From Cupriavidus sp. EM10 (lineage in GTDB: Bacteria; Pseudomonadota; Gammaproteobacteria; Burkholderiales; Burkholderiaceae): DNA of 64,000 bases. Where the stretch lies: the NCBI RefSeq assembly GCF_018729255.1, contig NZ_CP076061.1, positions 310,001-374,000 of the forward strand. The letters are read 5' to 3'. Every line of letters starts with the position of its first letter. Positions within the stretch are counted from its first letter, which is position 1. The position numbers and the translations under genes were made by a program. Below are positions 26,872 to 37,231 of this stretch, piece after piece. Below the pieces are notes generated by a model. That model made no database searches. It was not told where the DNA came from and saw only the letters and a list, made by a program, of their open reading frames with translations.

Positions 26872-27589
26872 TGTAACCAGGCACCGCGAACTTTCGTTCG
26901 AGTCTGCGCATCGCAGCGGTAACGGCAGTGTTTAACAGGAGGTAGGTCAGGGTCACCACCGTGAATGCCTCAAAGAACTGATACGACTGTTCCTGAATCG
27001 CGTACGCCCGGGAAGTCAGCTCTACGAGCCCAATCGTCAGCGCCACCGATGTGTTCTTGATGGTGCTGAGGAAATCCGAGGTCAAAGGCGGCAAGATGAT
27101 ACGGACCGCCATCGGCAACAGCACGTAGCGATAGGTCTGGATGGTGCTCAAGCCGAGTGCCATGCCGGCGTACCGCTGTCCTCGAGAGATTGCCCCAATG
27201 CCAGAGCGGACCTGTTCGGCAACCCGCGCAGACATATAGAAACCAATGCCGATGACTGCGGTGAAGAATGGTGCGTTCGGAAGCTGTTTGAGCCACTCCC
27301 CCGCACGGTCGGGCAACATCTCGGGCAGCACGAAATACCACAGGAACAGTTGCATCAGCAGCGGCACGTTGCGAAACACCTCAACCCAGACGCGTCCGAC
27401 GCGCTGTGCACCACGAGACGGCATCGTCCGCATCACGCCAATCACGGCACCCAAGATCAAGGCGATTACCCATGCGCACATCGCCGTCGCGATAGTCCAG
27501 CGTAACCCCAGATACAGCGTATAGAGGTAGGTTCCCGAACCGTCCGGAGACGCCTCGAAGAAGATGTTCCAGTTCCAGTGGTAGTTCAT
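26858..27589 (-). CDS. gltJ: Glutamate/aspartate-type ABC transporter permease GltJ
   Basis: An inner-membrane permease of 243 residues. It begins NYHWNWNIFFEASPDGSGTY like known GltJ proteins and has hydrophobic segments near residues 25-50, 65-85, 95-120, 160-180 and 205-225. The cytoplasmic contact loop is YAGMALGLSTIQTYRYVLLP. It pairs with GltK to form the channel of an acidic amino-acid importer and is third in the operon gltL-gltI-gltJ-gltK. Confidence 0.93.
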   Translation of the reverse strand: MNYHWNWNIFFEASPDGSGTYLYTLYLGLRWTIATAMCAWVIALILGAVIGVMRTMPSRGAQRVGRVWVEVFRNVPLLMQLFLWYFVLPEMLPDRAGEWLKQLPNAPFFTAVIGIGFYMSARVAEQVRSGIGAISRGQRYAGMALGLSTIQTYRYVLLPMAVRIILPPLTSDFLSTIKNTSVALTIGLVELTSRAYAIQEQSYQFFEAFTVVTLTYLLLNTAVTAAMRRLERKFAVPGYIVGK

Positions 27590-27615
27590 GAGTACATCCT
27601 TAATTCACGCAACCA

Positions 27616-28527
27616 TCACTGCGCGTAGGCATCGGGATCGAAGCTGCTGCTCGGCTTCTTGTAAGCATTGCGCAGCACCTGTGCCATCGGGTAGTTGAAG
27701 TTGATATTGTTCGGCGGGATCGGCGACTGGAACCACTTCTTATAGAGCGCATCGATCTCGGGACTCTGGTACACCTGGGCGGTTACCCGATCCACCACGG
27801 CCTTGAAGGCGGGATCATCCTTGCGGAGCATGATGCCGTAGGGCTCGGGCTTGGAAAATGCGTCCTCACTGATGACGTATCCGGAAGGGTCTTTCGACCG
27901 TGCCACGGCCACGGCCAGTTGTACGTCGTCCAGCACATAGGCGCTCGCGCGGCCCGTCTCAAGCATGAGGAATGCTTCGAGCTGATCCTTGGCCGCCACC
28001 ACGTTCATACCCAGATTCCGCTCGGTATTGACCTTGTTGAGCTGATTGATATTGGTGGACCCGGCAACCGATACCACTGTCTTCCCCTTCAGATCCTCAA
28101 TCTTGCGGAGGTTCGACGACTTCTTGGCGACGAAGCGGCTGGCCGTGAGGAAATGAGAGTTGGCAAAGGCCACCTGTTTCTGACGCTCGGCGCTATTCGT
28201 GGCCGATGCGCAGTTAAGATCGATCGTTCCGTTCAATAGCAGCGGAATGCGATTCGCCGCGGTTACCGGCGTGAACTCGACTGCGAGCTGAGGTTGGTTC
28301 AGCTCCTTCTTCACGGCGTCAACAATCTTCATGCAGAGGTCAACCGTAAATCCAACCGGCTTCTGATTGCCATCAAGGTAGCTGAACGGCACAGAGGCTT
28401 CCTGGAAGCCGATGACGATGCGATTCGTCTCCTTCACCTTCTGCAGGGTACCGTCTTGCGGCGCCGCAAACGTGACGTTCGTGGCCAGGGCGATAGCAAC
28501 CACGAGTGCGTTCTTCAGTGCGTGCAT
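27616..28527 (-). CDS. gltI: Glutamate/aspartate-type ABC transporter substrate-binding protein
   Basis: A periplasmic receptor of 303 residues with a signal peptide (MHALKNALVVAIALATNV, cleavage near TFA-APQDG). The mature part tracks E. coli GltI: VIGFQEASVPFSYLDGNQKP, FTPVTAANRIPLLLNGTIDL, SATNSAERQKQVAF, DLKGKTVVSVAGSTN and KKWFQSPIPPNNINFN. GltI binds glutamate and aspartate. Here, next to hydroxyaspartate-type catabolic genes, a related acidic amino acid is an equally good ligand. Confidence 0.94.
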   Translation of the reverse strand: MHALKNALVVAIALATNVTFAAPQDGTLQKVKETNRIVIGFQEASVPFSYLDGNQKPVGFTVDLCMKIVDAVKKELNQPQLAVEFTPVTAANRIPLLLNGTIDLNCASATNSAERQKQVAFANSHFLTASRFVAKKSSNLRKIEDLKGKTVVSVAGSTNINQLNKVNTERNLGMNVVAAKDQLEAFLMLETGRASAYVLDDVQLAVAVARSKDPSGYVISEDAFSKPEPYGIMLRKDDPAFKAVVDRVTAQVYQSPEIDALYKKWFQSPIPPNNINFNYPMAQVLRNAYKKPSSSFDPDAYAQ

Positions 28528-28565
28528 GTCATATTCTCCTTGGTGTCAAGCATTGGCAGGATCGA

Positions 28566-29300
28566 TCAGTGCTGCAGGATCTTCGCGAGGAAGTCTTGTG
28601 CGCGCACCGTGCGAGCCTGAGGGGTACCGAAAAACTCGATCGCAGCGCAGTCTTCAATGATCTGTCCTGCGTCCATGAAGATCACTCGATCGCCGACCTT
28701 CTTGGCGAAACCCATTTCGTGCGTGACACACATCATGGTCATCCCTTCGTTCGCGAGTTGCACCATCACATCCAGCACTTCGCCGACCATTTCCGGATCC
28801 AGCGCCGACGTCGGCTCATCGAACAGCATGACGACAGGATCCATGCACAGTGCCCGTGCGATCGCGACACGCTGCTGTTGGCCGCCAGAGAGCTGACCTG
28901 GATATTTCTGGGCGTGACTGGCCAAGCCGACTCGCTCCAGCATGCGCAGCCCACGAGCCTTCGCGTCCGTGGCATTGCGCTTCAGTACCTTGACCTGAGC
29001 AAGCGTCAGGTTCTCGGTGACCGAAAGATGCGGGAAGAGCTCGAAGTGCTGGAACACCATCCCCACTTGCGAGCGCAGTCGTGGCAGATTGGTTTTTGGA
29101 TCGCTAATAGAGGTGCCGCTTACGATGATGTCACCCTTCTGAATAGGCTCCAGCGCATTGACGGTCTTGATCAGCGTGCTTTTGCCCGAGCCGGAAGGAC
29201 CACAAACGACAACCACCTCCCCCTTCTGGATTGTGGTCGAGCAATCCTTGAGCACTTGGACGCTGCCATACCACTTACTGATGTTCTTGATCTCAACCAA
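28566..29300 (-). CDS. gltL: Polar amino-acid ABC transporter ATP-binding protein
   Basis: A peripheral ATPase of 244 residues with Walker [14 protein letters not shown]-loop [13 protein letters not shown], signature [15 protein letters not shown], Walker [14 protein letters not shown] and H-loop [11 protein letters not shown]. It is the first gene of the transporter operon on the minus strand; an AT-rich upstream stretch near 29400-29530 probably holds its promoter. Confidence 0.96.
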   Translation of the reverse strand: MVEIKNISKWYGSVQVLKDCSTTIQKGEVVVVCGPSGSGKSTLIKTVNALEPIQKGDIIVSGTSISDPKTNLPRLRSQVGMVFQHFELFPHLSVTENLTLAQVKVLKRNATDAKARGLRMLERVGLASHAQKYPGQLSGGQQQRVAIARALCMDPVVMLFDEPTSALDPEMVGEVLDVMVQLANEGMTMMCVTHEMGFAKKVGDRVIFMDAGQIIEDCAAIEFFGTPQARTVRAQDFLAKILQH

Positions 29301-30148
29301 AATCTGCTCCTATCTTGCCTTCCTGGGGAGGGGCGTCAAACATCTGCTGTAGGGTTTTTGACATGCCAGTTGCTCGATATCTGTTCGACTGGTCACATCC
29401 CGATCGCTCACGCACTAATCTGAATTAGTTTTTATTTAACAAAACCAGATCTTTATTAATCCGACACCATTCGCTCATAGAAACCGCCGCATCATGCTGC
29501 GAGAGATTTCAATTTCAAAAAACGTCGCATTAAAATTTTCAAAACCCATTCATCAAGCCCACCAACGCTTTTGCCGTATCGCCTTGGAACGGGTGTTACG
29601 GCTCATGGTCGATGCTCTTGATGAACGCATTCTGATTGCTGCCTTCCATTCCAACAAACGACTTTTTTCGATCCCGTATGATGAATTACAGGAATACATC
29701 ATCGGGTTTTCCCGCCCTCGGCACCGCGTGAAGACGAGCCCCTATCGGCCGCTTCGGCGGCCAAAAAACAGCTTTATCAGCACATATTGAGGAAATTTTT
29801 GCGAAGAAATGGCGATTTGTGCTTTTTCGGCGGCAGCTAGATCGGCTGGCGTCCACGCAGCGGGAGGCTTTCGGCAGGCGCCATGTTGGGGGTGACCGTG
29901 CACTGCTGCGCAGCAGCACACATCACCGAACTAGGGAAAGCCCTAAGGTAGGGAAAGCGAATAGCAGAGGTGCTTCGTGACAGCCTTAACGGAAGCTTAA
30001 GGAATCCCCACCACTCCGAGATGGAAGAGCCACGGTCAAGGCACGACGAATCGGAGACAGGGCCCACATCACGGCCAGCAAGCACTCCGAAAGCCAACTG
30101 ACTTGTTCTTTTATTCCATTACGGAGAAGATTAAAAAACACAAATTTA
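29301..30148. other. Intergenic region without a supported gene
   Basis: This 850-base gap lies between two divergently reading genes. An AT-rich block (about 29400-29560) is a likely promoter area for the transporter operon. A UUCG-loop hairpin GGCCGC/GCGGCC lies at 29747-29762, and a small repeat CCTTAA-N7-TTAAGG lies near 29980. Short open frames here (for example 98 codons at 29494) have no recognisable features and look fortuitous. Confidence 0.5.
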
Positions 30149-31056
30149 TTGCCCATGGATGCACAGCAACTTCAGAGCTTTGTGATGGTTCTCGAGCTAG
30201 GTTCTCTTTCCGATGCGGCAAGAAAACTTGGCGTAACCCCGGCTGCCGTGGCAGCCCGAATCCGAACACTGGAAGATGAGATCGGGGCATCGCTCGTTAA
30301 GCGAACAGGACGTTATGTGAAGCCGACAATGGCGGGCATCAACATCCTGGAACGTAGCCGTGGATTGCTACGCGACATGAGAGACCTGCGGGTAGCTGCG
30401 AATACTGAAGGATCTTTGGGCGAGCTTCGGCTGGGCGTGTTCCCCTCCGCGATGACGAGCCTGCTTCCTCGGGTACTTCAGCGCCTGTATCGGAAACAGC
30501 CTGACTTGAAAATCCTGGTCACCTCGGGGACTTCGCTCGAACTCAGTTGCAAGGTTGGAGACGGCACCCTTGACGCAAGCGTCGTGGTGGAACCACAGTA
30601 TCCGATCCCCAAATCGTGCGAGTGGAGCGAACTGGTGGCCGAACCGCTTGTACTTGTGGTCCCTGCTGCGCTGGCCAAAGCGGATCCTCACCATCTGCTT
30701 ACTAGTGAACCCTTCATTCGCTACGACCGACAGTTGCTTGGCGGACAGCTAGCGGAGCGTTATCTTCGCCAACACGGGATCTCCCCTGCCGATCGGGTCG
30801 AACTCGATAGTGTCATGGCGATCGCTGCATTGGTAGACCTCGGCTTGGGTGTCGCGTTGCTCCCCGATTGGGCGCCTTTATGGCACGCCGGGCTCGCCAT
30901 TGCGCGCATCGCATTGCCCCATCGCCCCCCACTCGCCGTGTTGGGCTGATCTGGGCACTACACGGGCCGCGGGCGGCCCTGGCCGAAGCATTCTTCGCTG
31001 AAGCCAGAGCGGCAGTACGTCGGCCTCGTAAGGCAGACACTACCCGCAAACACTAG
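30149..31056 (+). CDS. LysR-family transcriptional regulator, C-terminal frameshift
   Basis: A LysR regulator whose frame closes early at 30949 (266 residues). Adding one C to the C6 run at 30925-30930 joins it to a frame ending at 31056, which gives 302 residues with the natural ending TRRVGLIWALHGPRAALAEA. Helix-turn-helix is at residues 4-62 (AQQLQSFVMVLELGSLSDAA, AAVAARIRTLEDEIGASLV). It precedes a TctC receptor and an IlvD-type dehydratase on the same strand, which it probably regulates. Confidence 0.88.
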
Positions 31057-31337
31057 CACCTCGCTACCGCGCGGTTCGATAGCCGCTGATGGGCAATGAA
31101 CTGCGTGTCATGGCGTCTTCGCAAGTTTCCTTGAACAGGGTGCGCCGCTCGCGGGTGCGGCATATCAGCGTTGGTCTTTGCCAAAACTTCAGCGCAAACC
31201 ATAAAAAAATTATGTAGTCATTTTTCTCCTGCTGCGCTGTGGCTTCGTACCGTCGGGACAGAATACCGACCATAACGACACCGTACCGACATGCGCAATG
31301 ACCATGTCGCACACACATCCGCCGCACAGGAGACAAC

Positions 31338-32326
31338 ATGCCACCCACTCCCCTTCACCGGCGCGCTACGTGCGCGCTTTCCCTCGTACTCACGGTTCTG
31401 GCGACCTCTGCGCATGCCGCCTATCCCGACAAGCCGATTCGGCTAATTGTGCCCTTTCCTCCCGGCGGGGCCACCGATGTCATCGGTCGAGTCGTCGCGA
31501 GCCGACTGGGTACCGAGTTGGGACAACAAGTCGTCGTGGACAATCGCGCAGGCGCCACCGGAACGATTGGCGCAGAAGCCGCGGCCAAGGCCGCACCGGA
31601 CGGCTACACGCTACTGATGGGCACGCTCACAACGTACTCCACGATGGCTATCCTCGAGCAAGGAAAGCTACGCTTCGATTTGCTCAAGGACTTCACACCG
31701 GTAATGGTGGTCGGCGCCGTCCCCTGGTCGTGGTCGTGAACCCGAAGATCCCTGCCAAGAATCTGAAGGACCTGGTGGATTATGCAAAGGCAAATCCTGA
31801 CAAGGTCTCTTTCGCCTCTGCGGGGGCAAGCTCAGTGCAGCGCATGGCGGCGGAAATGATGCGCAAGGAGGCTGGCGTGCGCATGCTTCACGTCCCGTAC
31901 AAGGGAAGCGCACCCGCCATGACCGATCTCGTCGCCGGTCAGGTCGACATGATGGTGGAAACGGTACCGGCCGCGCAGAACTTCGTGAAGAGCGGCCGGC
32001 TGCGCGCATTGGCGGTGACGGTGCCGACCCGCGTCGCCATGCTGCCAGACACACCGACAACCCAAGAAGCAGGTCTGCCATCCGTGGAAATCAGTTCCAT
32101 GTTTGGCGTATTGGCGCCGGCCGGCACACCCGCAGACATCATCGACCGGCTCAATGCGGCAATGGCCAAAGTGCTGAGCAATCCCGATGTTCAGAGCCAA
32201 TTGCTCAAACAAGGCGTCTATACCCAGGCTCCCAGCACGTCGACCCAATCCGCCGCACAACTGCGTGGCGAGCATGCACGATGGGAAAAATTGATCAAGG
32301 ACGCGGCGATCCGCTCCGACAACTGA
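31338..32326 (+). pseudogene. Bug/TctC family substrate-binding protein, one frameshift
   Basis: A periplasmic solute receptor of 329 residues after repair. A signal peptide ends near SAHA-AYPDKPIRL. PFPPGGATDVIGR, DNRAGATGTIGAEAA and PDGYTLLMG lie in the first frame. FASAGASSVQRMAAEMM, VPYKGSAPAMTDL and FGVLAPAGTPADII lie in the second. The break is at CCCC 31721-31724, where a fifth C would restore VPLVVVVNPK. It is followed 25 bases later by the IlvD/Edd dehydratase, so a sugar acid or other hydroxy acid is the likely ligand. Confidence 0.9.
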
Positions 32327-32351
32327 GCACCGAATTCCTGAAGGAAAAATC

Positions 32352-34111
32352 ATGAGTACCGAGTACGAATCAAACAATCAGCCCGACGCGAATGAGCCCG
32401 CCGGGCTCAGGCAAGGTCTGACGAACTACGGCGACCAAGGATTCTCGCTGTTCCTCCGCAAGGCATTGATCAAGGGCGCAGGCTATACGGACGAGGCCCT
32501 GGATCGGCCCGTTATCGGCGTGGTGAACACGGGCAGCTCCTACAACTCTTGTCACGGCAACATGCCGGCGCTTCTCGAAGCGGTGAAGCGCGGCATCATG
32601 TTGGCCGGTGGTCTGCCGATGGACTTTCCGACCATCTCGATTCACGAAGCCTTTTCGACGCCGACGAGCATGTATCTCCGAAACCTGATGTCCATGGACA
32701 CAGAGGAGATGATTCGCGCGCAACCTATGGACGCGGTAGTCCTCATTGGCGGGTGCGACAAGACTGTTCCCGCACAACTGATGGGCGCAACCTCTGCAGG
32801 CCTACCGGCCATCCAGCTCATTACCGGATCCATGCTTACTGGCGCCCATCGAGGCGAACGCGTCGGGGCATGCACCGACTGCCGGCGACACTGGGGCCGC
32901 TACCGCGCCGACGAGATTGACACCGCGGAGATCAGCAGCATCAACAATCAGCTTGTGGCCAGCGTCGGGACCTGTTCCGTCATGGGCACCGCCAGCACGA
33001 TGGCGTGTATCGCCGAAGCGCTGGGCATGACTGTGCCAGGCGGCGCCTCCCCACCGGCTGTGACGGCTGACCGCATGCGAGTTGCCGAGATGACCGGCGC
33101 GCGCGCGGTTGGCTTGGCCCGCGAGCGACTCACGATTGACAAGATCCTGACGCCTGCTGCGTTTGAAAATGCCATGCGCGTGCTCCTCGCGATCGGTGGT
33201 TCGACCAATGGAGTAGTGCACCTTGCGGCAATTGCCGGGCGCGCTGGCATCGAGATTGATATGGTCGCTCTTGATCGCATGAGTCGCGAGACACCCGTCC
33301 TGCTGAATCTGAAGCCGTCTGGCGAACACTATATGGAGGACTTCCACAAGGCCGGCGGCATGGCTACGCTTCTGCGCATCCTCAAGCCGTTGCTCCGCCT
33401 TGACGCTCTCACCGTAACTGGCCGGACGCTCGGAGAGGAGATCGAACTGTCTGGCGCAGGCTTTGCGCAACAGGTGGTCAGGTCCCTCGAAGATCCGATC
33501 TACCCGCAGGGTGGCATTGCAGTGCTCAAGGGAAACCTCGCGCCTGGCGGCGCGATCATCAAACAATCTGCCGCCGACGAAGGACTCATGGAACACGAAG
33601 GACGTGCTGTAGTGTTCGAGAACTCCGAGGATCTGGTGAACCGCGTGGACGACGAATCGCTCGATGTGACAGCCAACGATATCCTCGTGCTGAAGAATAT
33701 TGGGCCCAAAGGCGCGCCGGGGATGCCCGAGGCTGGTTACATCCCGATTCCCAGAAAGCTTGCCCGCGCCGGCGTGAAGGACATGGTTCGCATCTCGGAC
33801 GGGCGCATGAGCGGCACGGCATTCGGCACTATCGTCCTTCACGTCACTCCCGAAGCCGCAGTCGGGGGTCCGCTGGCCTATGTGCAATCTGGAGATCGCA
33901 TCCGCCTGAGTGTGAAATCGCGCGAGATCAGCCTGCTGATTTCGGACGAAGAGCTCGCGCGACGGCGTGAACAGTCGCCCGTCATCGAACCCAAAGCCAG
34001 CCGTGGATATCGCAAGCTATTCTTGGATTCCGTGCTGCAGGCTGACCAGGGGTGGACTTCGATTTCCTCCGGGCAGTCGAGATCAATGCCAAGGCACCCT
34101 CGGCTGACTGA
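32352..34111 (+). CDS. IlvD/Edd family dehydratase (sugar-acid or dihydroxy-acid dehydratase), C-terminal frameshift
   Basis: An Fe-S dehydratase of the IlvD/Edd family that removes water from 2,3-dihydroxy acids. The as-read frame runs on to 34211. Adding one G at 34049-34052 gives a natural end, FDFLRAVEINAKAPSAD, at 34111 and 586 residues. Cluster and metal motifs are GSSYNSCHGNMP, GGCDKTVPAQLMGA and VGTCSVMGTASTMACIAEALG; the C-terminal domain has ISDGRMSGTAFGTIVLHV. This subgroup resembles pentonate/arabonate dehydratases more than the leucine/valine enzyme, and no branched-chain biosynthetic gene is adjacent. It is paired with TctC receptors on both sides. Confidence 0.88.
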
Positions 34112-34150
34112 CACAGCCCGCGTGGTAACCGACACAACGTGCGGCCAACG

Positions 34151-34182
34151 GTGCATTCCAGCAGGGTATCGCTGGAATGCAC
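34151..34182. terminator. Perfect hairpin between convergent genes, possible bidirectional terminator
   Basis: GTGCATTCCAGC (34151-34162) and GCTGGAATGCAC (34171-34182) form a 12-base perfect stem with an 8-base loop. It is midway between the convergent dehydratase and TctC genes. No T run follows immediately, so termination is likely but not certain. Confidence 0.45.
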
Positions 34183-34307
34183 GCTCGACTCCGGAAGCCG
34201 ACCTTTCTTGATACTCCTTGCGTCGGCCCGAGTAAACCCAAGCGTCGCGCCGGAGTCTCTAACGTCCGGCCCATGTCAGGCGTCGTATTGCCGCCGCACG
34301 ACGCAAA

Positions 34308-35269
34308 CTATTCGGGCTGTATGTTGCCCGCTTTGATGACCTCAGCCCACCTACGAGTCTCGGCCTGGACAAATGCCGCGGCCTTCTCGGGCGTGGAACC
34401 GATAACGGGTTCGACACCAATTTCTGCATGCGTTGTTTGACCTCGGCATCCCTCACGACCGTCTGCAGGGCAGCACTCAACTTTTCGATCACTGGCGTTG
34501 GCGTGCCGCGCGGAACCATGACCATGTTCCAGATCGACGTCTCGTAGTTGGGAAAACCTGCTTCTTTCATCGTCGGGACATTCGGCAATACTGACGAGCG
34601 CGTGGCCGTCGTGACGGCAAGCGCCTTCAGCTTTCCCGACTGCACCATCGGGGCGGCGGTGGACACGGCGTCAGTCAGAAACTGGACATCCCCCGCCATG
34701 ACCGATTGGATGGCTTGGCTCGCACCGCGGAACGGTACATGGATGACTTCGATCTTTTCCTGGTACTTCAGCAACTCCACCGCCATGTGCAAGGCACTAC
34801 CTTTTCCGGCCGAGCCATAGCTGTATTTCGCAGGATTTCTCCGGATATCGTCAACCAGCTCTTTTGCGTTGTTGGCCTTTACCGAAGGCGTTACTGCCAG
34901 CACCATCGGCACAGACGCCACCACGGAAACCGGCACAACGTCGTTGGGATCGTATGGCAAGCGCTTGTAAAGGGTGGTGTTGATGGCATGGGAACTTGTG
35001 CCGAACAGCAAGGTGTACCCGTCCGCCTTGCTCTTGGCCACGGCGTCTGTAGCAATCGTTCCGCCCGCCCCGGCCTTGTTCTCGACCACAATCGCTTGCC
35101 CAAGCACAGCACTGAGCTTGTTCGCGACGATACGAGCGACGAGGTCCGTCGACCCGCCCGCCGCAAATCCCACCACCATCCGTACCGGATGGTCAGGATA
35201 CGGCGCTTGCGCATGCGCGCTGGCAACCCCGAGTGTCGCCACACACAAGGCCATCCAATAGGTCTTCAT
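34308..35269 (-). CDS. Bug/TctC family substrate-binding protein, C-terminal frameshift
   Basis: A periplasmic receptor starting at ATG 35269 (GGAAGA upstream) with a signal peptide ending near SAHA-QAPYPDHPVRM. Typical segments are GFAAGGSTDLVARIVA, VENKAGAGGTIATDAV, GSAGKGSALHMAVELL and HVPFRGASQAIQS. The as-read frame overruns to 34259. One base missing at CC 34417-34418 (plus strand) shifts the last 36 codons; restored, the protein ends VIKAGNIQPE at 34308 with 320 residues. It has its own promoter and is convergent with the IlvD-type gene. Confidence 0.88.
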
Positions 35270-35656
35270 GTCTCTTCCAGGTCGTAGTTTTACGCGGTCC
35301 CGGAAAACGCCAGACCGCGGCCCGTCGATCTTATCGACAGGCCGACACATCAGAGAAATAGAAATTACGCTGCCAGTATCACGATCCGGCATACCAGGCC
35401 ACTGCCGAGATGTGCGTGGCGAGCGCCGCTCTTCTCCCTCCGATCCGCCCCAGAGGCAACGGCTAAAAGTGCACCAGTGAAGGCAACGATGGCCTACCTA
35501 GGGGAATCCATGATGCGGAATCGTGCGTCACGTTTATAAAATGAATACAAATTGAATCTATATCGCAGGCACAATAGATGCGTTATGCACCTTGCTTCGC
35601 TCGTAGGGAGTTTGGAACCCAAGACGCACGCTGAAGCAAAAGCGCCGAAAAGGTAA
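35270..35656. other. Intergenic region upstream of the TctC gene
   Basis: This stretch of about 390 bases holds the promoter region of the minus-strand TctC gene. An AT-rich block near 35530-35575 contains CTATATCG, which resembles half of the MarR-type operator at 36321. No gene is supported. Confidence 0.35.
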
Positions 35657-35684
35657 CAAAAAAGGCGTCCATGGAAGGACGCCT
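35657..35684 (-). terminator. Rho-independent terminator of the MarR-type gene
   Basis: AGGCGTCC (35663-35670) and GGACGCCT (35677-35684) with a 6-base loop are followed on the minus strand by six T. It lies 45 bases past the MarR-type stop codon. Confidence 0.85.
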
Positions 35685-35729
35685 AGCGTAGGAGACAGGA
35701 TGCGTGGCAGGTGGAACTCGAAACCCTTC

Positions 35730-36260
35730 TCAGAGCGATGCAGCAGACCGAGCGGCTTGATCGAAGTTTCCGGACATTTGGCGGAGGACGGCCGCGGTGA
35801 GGCCGAGGCGGTCGGACATCGCCTCGTCCAAACTCGGCAACAGGCACGCCGCACGTACCTCCCGATAGCGATCGACAAGGTCGTCACCTTTCTCGGTTGT
35901 GCTGTAGAAGACCTCTTTCCCGATTTTCTCAGCTCCGGCCAGTCCGATCGACACAAGCTTGCGAAGTCCGTAGGCGACCACGTGAGTGTCCGACAAATTA
36001 AGTGTGAAGCAAATGTCAGCCAACTTCTTGTGCCGGGCGCGATGTCGAATGTGATGAATCAGGATGATTTCGATCATCGTCAATTCCGGTGCGCCCGCGG
36101 CAGCCATACACCGCTCCGCCCACCGCGAAAACGAGTTCCAGGCCACGATCATCCCGAATTCGAACTCGCTGCTCGATTCACTGCCCGGCACCACCAGTTG
36201 CGCGGAGGAGGTAAGCACGGGAGGACGGACCGGTGGCTTCTCGAAGTTATGGTCACTCAT
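35730..36260 (-). CDS. MarR-like winged-helix transcriptional regulator
   Basis: A protein of 176 residues from ATG 36260 (MSDHNFEKPPVRPP). A longer reading to 36377 would cover the palindromic operator, so it is rejected. The body shows a MarR-like pattern: FGMIVAWNSFSRWAERCMAA (dimer helix), LTMIEIILIHHIRHRARHKK, then a winged helix ADICFTLNLSDTHVVAYGLRKL and FYSTTEKGDDLV, with a C-terminal dimer helix. It is divergent from the DUF1445-MFS-pxp operon and almost certainly controls it through the operator at 36321-36336. Confidence 0.8.
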   Translation of the reverse strand: MSDHNFEKPPVRPPVLTSSAQLVVPGSESSSEFEFGMIVAWNSFSRWAERCMAAAGAPELTMIEIILIHHIRHRARHKKLADICFTLNLSDTHVVAYGLRKLVSIGLAGAEKIGKEVFYSTTEKGDDLVDRYREVRAACLLPSLDEAMSDRLGLTAAVLRQMSGNFDQAARSAASL

Positions 36261-36320
36261 CAAGATCTGCCGAAAGAAATGCTGCGTCAGTAGGGCACCG
36301 TCGAACGACCGATGCGAGTG

Positions 36321-36336
36321 ATATCGCATTCGATAT
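36321..36336. promoter_or_regulatory. MarR-type operator, 16-base palindrome
   Basis: ATATCG-CATT-CGATAT is a perfect 6+4+6 palindrome in the divergent gap between the MarR-like gene (start 36260) and the DUF1445 gene (start 36434). The size and symmetry are typical of MarR dimer sites. Confidence 0.7.
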
Positions 36337-36433
36337 ACATACAAATTATACCCGTATTGCGCATTTAGACAGCTCAACTGCAGCCTTTACTACTGCTCGC
36401 GAGAAACACCAACTGAGTAGAACAGGAGTTTCC

Positions 36434-37231
36434 ATGACCCCCAAAGAACTTCGGTGCAAGATTCGTGATGGCGAGATGCGCGAGCAGACAGGTGGCCTCT
36501 GCCCCGGCTATGTCCAGGTCAACTTGGCAATTATCCCGGCACGCTATGCCGGCGATTTTGCGCGTTTTTGCGAGCTGAACCCGAAGCCGTGTCCTGTGCT
36601 CGCGGTAAGCAAGCCGGGCGACTGGACCCTGCCGGCATTGGGCGATGACATCGACGTCCGCCGAGACGTCCCGGCTTATGTAAGTTACGAGGATGGCCAT
36701 TACGCCGGCGAGCACGAGTCTTTGATGGACCAATGGGACAAGGAGCAATTTGTCACTTTTGCCCTTGGTTGTTCCTATTCGTTCGATCACATCCTGGTGT
36801 CGTCCGGACTTCCTGTGCGACACAATGAGCTGGGCGGCATCTCTCCGGCGTACGTGACCAACGTCCCGAACGTTCAGGCGGGTCCGTTCGGCGGCGAACT
36901 GGTGGTGTCCATGCGGCCCTTCACGCCTGCCCAAGCGATCCGCGCCATCGAGATCACCAGCCGCTATCCCCATGTCCACGGTGCCCCCGTGCACTTTGGC
37001 GACCCTGCAGCCATTGGCATCGAGGACATCTACTCGCCAACGTATGTGGGTCCGGTGGAGTTCCGCAAAGACGAGTTGCCGGTCTTCTGGGCCTGTGGTG
37101 TTACGCCGCAACGCGCCATCCTCAGCGCGAAGCTGCCCCTGGCATTTGCTCACAAAGCCGGTCACATGCTGGTCACGGATCTGGCCACGGCAGACTACGT
37201 CGCCAATCGTTCGGAGGCAGGCCATGACTGA
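36434..37231 (+). CDS. DUF1445 family protein (YcsI; D-glutamate cyclase-like putative hydro-lyase)
   Basis: A protein of 265 residues from ATG 36434 with CAGGAG upstream. It has the DUF1445 landmarks TGGLCPGYVQVNLAIIP, FCELNPKPCPVLAVS, FALGCSYSFDHIL, GPFGGELVVSMRP and HVHGAPVHFGDPAAIGI. The mammalian relative cyclises D-glutamate to 5-oxo-D-proline; bacterial members are usually called putative hydro-lyase. It starts an operon that continues with an MFS carrier and the three 5-oxoprolinase subunits, which supports a job in interconverting glutamate and 5-oxoproline. Its stop overlaps the next start by 8 bases. Confidence 0.88.
   Translation: MTPKELRCKIRDGEMREQTGGLCPGYVQVNLAIIPARYAGDFARFCELNPKPCPVLAVSKPGDWTLPALGDDIDVRRDVPAYVSYEDGHYAGEHESLMDQWDKEQFVTFALGCSYSFDHILVSSGLPVRHNELGGISPAYVTNVPNVQAGPFGGELVVSMRPFTPAQAIRAIEITSRYPHVHGAPVHFGDPAAIGIEDIYSPTYVGPVEFRKDELPVFWACGVTPQRAILSAKLPLAFAHKAGHMLVTDLATADYVANRSEAGHD

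Noticed and set aside
29747..29762. GGCCGC-TTCG-GCGGCC hairpin as a terminator
   Set aside because: It is followed by an A run on the plus strand and has T before, not after, the stem on the minus strand. No gene ends nearby.
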